This document shows positions 20,220 through 27,523 of a stretch of DNA of 27,523 nucleotides, one piece after another. The notes under the pieces are model-generated. The model saw nothing but the letters and a program-made list of their open reading frames with translations, was not told the origin of the DNA and searched no databases. The DNA comes from Silene noctiflora. Taxonomy: Eukaryota > Streptophyta > Magnoliopsida > Caryophyllales > Caryophyllaceae. Positions within the stretch are counted from its first letter, which is position 1. Each line of letters opens with the position of its first letter. The stretch covers positions 8,390-35,912 of the forward strand of contig VHZZ01000579.1 in NCBI GenBank assembly GCA_009801015.1, read 5' to 3'. Position numbers and translations under genes: made by a program.

Positions 20220-22060
20220 AAGCTATTCACAGGAAAAGCCTTGTTTGACACAAGGCATGCAGCAACCAGCAACCAAGTTTGAGAAACCTAGCCAAATCGA
20301 CACAAAATCAAATATTACACACGAAATCTGATAGTCATTCTAGCAAACTTTGCATCTGATTCTAAATCAGAAAGTGGAAGATATAGGTCCTAAAGTTTCC
20401 TTTAGATTTAAAACAGAGCAGAATTGAAGGGAATAAACCATGTAATATGCTTCAGCTATTTAACAGTAATTATCAGTGGGCAGATCAAGTCACTGTCTGG
20501 GGAACTAGAAATCAGGAGACAACAGCTAAGCCATTAAGCCAGCTAAAGAAGGCCACCATCCCTGTGTGGATAAGCTCGACTCAAGTTTGAAAGTCAATCA
20601 ACCTCATTTTGACCGTAAATACTTGCTCATATGAAATGGCCTTACAAGTGAAATCAACACTTTAGCCATATAATTAACACGGAACACAAGTACTTGGGGG
20701 CTGGTTTCACTTTTAAGATCAGTTCATTCCAGACAGCAGAATGCACTACTCAGCTAAACCTATCTGTAACTTCGTATCATCAGAAAACCAACACTTCCTA
20801 ATCAGTTAATTATATACGGAGCACAGGTATATTACTGACTGCAATAACGCTTCAAACTTCTAATTTGTACTGGTAACCTGTCTGCACAGTTCTTCATCTT
20901 GGCAACTCTTCTCATTCAGTTTCAGGTAAAGAGTAAGGTTTATAAAAGTCGAGTCAAAAGCCAGAAACTATGAGCTTAACTAAGAATCATCTATACCAGG
21001 ATGGTTTTTAGTACCCAAACTCTAGATACTTGTATCCAAAATCCAAAATCATATTCAATTGCTGCTCCTCTTTTACTTGCCAACAAGTCAGTAACATCCC
21101 ATTCAGCTTATACCTAAAGATACTGCCAATGTGTCAACATAATCTGAAGAATTGCAGAATCACTAGGCTGTTCGAAACGAACAAGTAAACTATAGACCTA
21201 CATTAGGATCAACCAAGCCTCACTATATAAAAAAAGGGCGTACTGACTACATATTTTAGCCACACTCTAAACTCGATTTATGGCACACAACCCAAGTTGT
21301 CATTTCTACTTCTTCCAAACCAGCAAGTGTGGCCTTAGAATCTAGAAAAATCCACTCATATGCAACTTGTACATGCAACACAAATACGTATAAGTATGAG
21401 GCTGATATTCCTACTTCTTCCAAAACCAGCAAGTGTGGCATTTATACTGCTGTTTTTCGATATTGGCAGGGCCTTAAAAAAAACTCGATTTTCAGTAGTA
21501 AGGGAGCATGAGGCTGATATTTGACCAATACGGCCAATCCTATGCTGACCACAACTAGTATGATTGATAACAAAACAAGCCATAATGGAACACACAATTA
21601 TCCATGTCATCACAACATAGTAATCACAAACTCACGATCACAATGCATACAGCAATTGAAAATCGCAATCACAATGCACACCACAATAGAATTTCATGCT
21701 TAAAAGGGCTAACATAGAAACTTGCTAGCGAGCTTCTCTAAAACAACCAATGCAGCAGACAGTATCATAGACGAATAGGATGAGCGGATAATCAAAATAT
21801 GTTACCTAGAGCAAGAAAACTACTACAGCATAGTTCAGAACCTAAGTGACATCCGAAAACAGCAAAGCAGACATAGTCGAACCCAGTGAAGTTCAAAAGC
21901 AATTAACATATAACAACTCAAAACTTGTGGTAAGTATAAATGTAACACCTCTAGCTCCGATAGAGGCACCATAATTTGCTCAACCTAGCCAAGGAAAGTA
22001 CATTAAAAAAAAAAGGGACAACAATAACAGCCACCATAGTTTGTTCCACCTCACCTTAAA
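20220..22060 (-). other. region downstream of threonine synthase, no gene seen
   Basis: This 1.8-kb stretch has no conserved frame on either strand. It includes the 3' untranslated region of the minus-strand threonine synthase gene (probably within about 21950-22060) and a small direct repeat at 21307-21439. No canonical polyadenylation signal was identified on the minus strand near the stop codon. Confidence 0.4.
21307..21439. repeat. direct repeat of about 28 bp
   Basis: CTACTTCTTCCAAACCAGCA at 21307 and CTACTTCTTCCAAAACCAGC at 21411 begin two copies of a unit ending AAGTGTGGC, 104 bp apart, differing by one inserted A. A separate phrase, ATGAGGCTGATATT, is duplicated at 21397 and 21508. 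Confidence 0.8.
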
Positions 22061-24546
<2,486 letters not shown>

Positions 24547-24756
24547 AACCCCTTATTTAAAAATTAATAAAATATAAACAAACTAAAATTATGAAAGGAG
24601 ACAGTAAGAAGTAAGAACAACCACTGTCACCGTCAACACACCACCATCATCACTATCAACGCACCACTACCAGTCTACCACCAACGCCAAAAGCTTATAA
24701 TAACATCACCACAAGGAAAAAAACACACACATATTAATTAGAATCTATACAGGAAA
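24547..24756. other. spacer between the duplicated segments
   Basis: About 210 bp of AT-rich sequence with an ACCACCATCATCAC-like stretch (about 24620-24690). I see no match to the threonine synthase coding region, so no second gene copy remains here. Confidence 0.5.
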
Positions 24757-25311
24757 ATTGAAAAGGAGGTTAGGAGTTTAGACCTAGATTAGGCTTCATT
24801 GATAGTTTGATTATAATAACGAATTGATGATTGATGATGATGATTTGCTTCCACTTGGTTTTAAGTTTTGGGAATAAAAAAAAAATTGTTTTTGATTGAG
24901 ATACTTAAAAAAAAGGTTTTTTTTATGGATTTGAGATGAATTTATTTGAACTTTTTAGCGACAAAGAGATGCAATTACATGATGTTTATTGATGATTGAT
25001 GATAATGTTTATAAAATAAGCATTATCACAAAAACATAACATGGTCATATTTTAGGAGCAAGTTGGTGGAGTACGAGATATTGAGCACGAGCATCTTCAT
25101 CCACAACAATTACACAACTAACAACCCACATAAAAACAAAAAAAACGCCATGTGACGAAGCCAACCTAAACCGGACAAATAATTACCATTACTGCCTCAT
25201 AAAGCCCGCCATTGTTGATACTTGCAGTTGCATATACATAGAAACCGACATAAACCAACTAACAAACCAAGAAGGGTCACTCTACTTAACGTCGAAGATC
25301 GGGTATTAAAG
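24757..25311 (-). repeat. threonine synthase upstream region, duplication copy B
   Basis: This is the diverged second copy of 23665-24546. It begins AGGTTAGGAGTTTAGACCTA and includes GGAGCAAGTTGGTGGAGTAC at 25057 and CCAACCTAAACCGGACAAAT. It carries an extra 60-70 bp near 25215-25285, and is cut at 25311 by the LTR. The gene end that would follow it on the minus strand is missing. Confidence 0.75.
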
Positions 25312-26832
25312 TGTAACACCCTCATTTAACCAAGAGCCTTTAGCAGGACTTCCCAAGTTCAATAGGGTTGTTACCATCTCGGTTTTCCCAGATAGTACAT
25401 ATCAAAACCAATAATAGAACATTTTAATATTAAAAGTCTTAATGAAGTAACGATTACAAATCAGATATAAATCCCAAAAACAATACAGCGGAAGTCTAAA
25501 TGAAATCAAATATCAAAACTGTTAATGAGACTATTAGGTGATAGACTCTCTCGTGAATAGCGCCATCCTCCAACCTAGCCAGCATCCGTAACATATACAT
25601 CAATTACCTGTCAGACTCACCGCTCACCATTTGCCGAAATATCAAATGGTACATAAAACAATCTTCAAATGCGACAACTAGGCCAATATCAATCACAATT
25701 CACAATATCAATCACAATAGCCAGCCTCCGAATCCAACATCCATAACCAACATCAATAATCCAAGTAGAACTCAAATCACGCGGTGCACACGTCGGTCCA
25801 CAACTTGCGTGCTACGATCACACGGCCTAGCTTGCACACTACTATCACGTGGCTCCTTGCGCTACGCTCACGAGGCCTGCGCGCTACAATTATGCGACAT
25901 CAATTCCTCAGATCATAATGTACACATCGCCATTATGGCGGGCCCAATGGGGAGACTTTGGGGTGGCATCCGCGCCCAGTGGAGGCGAAAATCAGTGGCC
26001 TGTACTGATTCCCTCACGCTACAATCACGTTGCATCTTAATCCGGTCCATTAGTCACAATATTAATCCGATTCGACAATCACAATATCAATATCCATTAC
26101 AACAATCAACAATGGCCAAATTGTCATCATACAATAAGACAAACAAAACATCAAACTCAAAAGATGAGTAGGGATTATCCTAACTCAAAGTAATAATCCG
26201 AGCACAAAATAGAGAAAATCCAAGGATCAAGAAACCAAGCAATCAAAACCAATCCTCCACAAATCCGTCACCTACAAGTAATAATTGCATATATAATTAC
26301 CAACTTAGAATCCTTAACTATTGATTTCCCTCAATTTCCAAAACTTAGGGTCATGGCATAATTCCAGTAATAAGAATTATTATAGAAATCTAAAGGAGAA
26401 AGATGGCGAATTGAAACCAAGAGGGTAAAAGTTTACTTACGAATCAAAGAATTAGATTAGGTTAGTAGTAAGAAAAAATCCCCAAATCGGTTGATGACAA
26501 ATCTTGTAGTCTTTCTTTCAATATGTGTTTAAAGGTTTTAGGAGTTTAGAAACTGATTATAGGCTTAAATACATTTAAGAAAGATTAGAAGTGAATTTGG
26601 AAAAACCCTCCTAACCCATGACTTAAATAAATATCAAAAATCGTCAAAATCGCCGAACCGCTCGACTGAGTCGAGTGACCTCAAACCACTCGACCCCGTG
26701 GCCCTCATTCGACTCGAGTTCCACGACAAAGTGATTCTCTCTGAAACTTTCTGCAACTTCCACGACTCAACCACTCGACCGAGTGCTCTAAAGATAGTCG
26801 TCTGAGTAAACATCCTCAGAAATACGGTGACA
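25312..26832 (-). mobile_element. Ty3/gypsy-type LTR (3' LTR of a minus-strand element)
   Basis: On the minus strand the LTR begins TGTCACCGTATTTC at 26832 and ends GGGTGTTACA at 25312, with TG...CA ends, 1521 bp long. It is preceded on that strand by a polypurine tract and polyprotein end, which fixes it as a 3' LTR. Near its start are palindromic CTCGAC/GTCGAG motifs (26650-26790) and inside is a short minisatellite (about 25800-25900). The phrase GACTTCCGCTGTATTG on the minus strand (about 25490) resembles what I recall of R/U5 regions of plant gypsy elements. Open frames in it (25809-26171) are not genes. Confidence 0.75.
25800..25900. repeat. minisatellite inside the LTR
   Basis: A unit like GCTACGATCACACGGCCT recurs at about 25811, 25839, 25861 and 25883, spaced 22-28 bp, with another at 26018. 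Units share CTAC..TCACG..GGC and differ at several positions. The array is GC-rich against an AT-rich background. Confidence 0.65.
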
Positions 26833-27180
26833 GTCTCCCCTCCTTAAAAATGAACTTCGTCCTCGAAATTCACACATACACCACCATACCAAGTTGCTAC
26901 AAACGCCAAGTCTTCATGTGCCACCAACATCGACACTAACCATCGCAACTAACTCAACCGCTTAACACCACAAAGCTTTCACGCCAAAAAAACATTAATA
27001 TGCCAAACCAAACCAGTCAATACCATACCAGCACAACAATGCCAATCACAATGGCAAACTAGATAGTATTACATAAAGAACCTTTATTAAAAAGAGGATA
27101 AAATAGAAAATAAATAAATAACAAACGCACGCATTAAGCAACACTACCACATGATTTATTACCAGAACAACCACTGCCAC
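26833..27180 (-). pseudogene. truncated 3' internal region of the gypsy element (polyprotein end and polypurine tract)
   Basis: On the minus strand, GTGAATTTCGAGGACGAAGT (from about 26871) translates VNFEDEVHF and stops at TAA (26847-26845). To my recollection many plant Ty3/gypsy polyproteins end with a closely similar sequence just before the 3' LTR. The polypurine tract AAGGAGGGGAGAC follows directly (26845-26833). The same frame is open upstream only to about 26945, without any integrase or reverse transcriptase motif. The rest, to 27180, is unrecognisable and ends at the next LTR, so the element is broken. Confidence 0.6.
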
Positions 27181-27523
27181 TGTCTAACACCTCAATTATT
27201 CGGACAAGACAATTGAAGCATTGTCATCTCGATTTCCCGAGGTAGTGTTTCAGAGATACAATCAAGAAGCTTTTATTATAAATAATGGTTTAGTGAATTA
27301 AATAAATGTAAACAAATGAATAAATGAATACAAGTCATACTACTACGACGCTCTAAATAACTCCATCTCATGCCGACTCGACTCCAAATCTGAGGTTTGT
27401 CCCGTCTCCCGCGCGACACCAAAACAACCTATACATAACTTGCTCCCCATATGATCGAAAATATCATATGGATCGATATAGGCCATCCCAGAAATAGGTG
27501 ACAATTTACACATAGCCACAAAC
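27181..27523 (-). mobile_element. second LTR, cut by the window edge
   Basis: The minus strand ends GAGGTGTTAGACA at 27181. Internal landmarks parallel those of the first LTR: TTGTCATCTCGATTTCCCGA at about 27220 matches the placement of TTACCATCTCGGTTTTCCCA at about 25370. It is therefore probably a related LTR in the same orientation. No primer-binding site follows its end, so it looks like the 3' end of another element or a solo LTR inserted into the first. The class is inferred. Confidence 0.45.

Noticed and set aside
25809..26171. Open frame of 120 codons on the plus strand
   Set aside because: It lies inside the LTR, runs through its minisatellite and is opposite to the element's direction.

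Overview
This window looks like plant nuclear DNA, from a eudicot and quite possibly an Amaranthaceae-type member of the Caryophyllales. Three things point that way: a plastid-type threonine synthase with a transit peptide, split genes with GT-AG introns and plant-style T-rich acceptors, and dense AT-rich non-coding DNA filled with Stowaway-type MITEs, a Mutator-like MITE and Ty3/gypsy LTR sequence. The placement in a eudicot is firm; the family is inferred only from the style of the repeats. There is no prokaryotic organisation.

The left part (1-1507) is a repeat mosaic: a possible minus-strand leader running off the left edge, a 30-bp tandem array and a Stowaway-like MITE, ending in the leader of the first gene. 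From 1508 to 9470 the plus strand carries a complete ten-exon gene for a TMEM120/TMPIT-like membrane protein of 354 residues. All nine introns were placed by GT-AG sites and reading phase. Its introns hold local duplications, including a decayed copy of an exon-intron junction, and repeat debris.

From about 10.8 to 15.2 kb lies a second plus-strand gene, for a small two-span protein of the plant '60S ribosomal protein L18a-like' family. Its last three exons are clear; its start exon is not, and only a candidate is offered. The 5' half of this locus holds a MITE, a perfect 52-bp duplication, a long hairpin and a SINE-like fragment.

The stretch 15.2-22.0 kb has no recognisable protein gene. 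It holds one intact nuclear tRNA-Pro(UGG) gene between two 72-bp direct repeats, a 488-bp Mutator-like MITE with a 9-bp target-site duplication, and small foldbacks and duplications.

On the minus strand at 22061-23608 is an intact, intronless gene for chloroplast threonine synthase (515 residues), the last step of threonine synthesis. Its upstream region (about 23665-24546) is present again, decayed, at 24757-25311. The right end is retrotransposon DNA: a 1521-bp LTR of a minus-strand Ty3/gypsy element, its polypurine tract and the last codons of its polyprotein, then a second LTR cut by the window edge. The protein genes have no evident shared function. I see no convincing new multi-gene system; the most informative signals are the duplicated threonine synthase upstream region, the long hairpin near 13.65 kb, the decayed exon copy in the TMEM120-like gene and the Mutator-like MITE.
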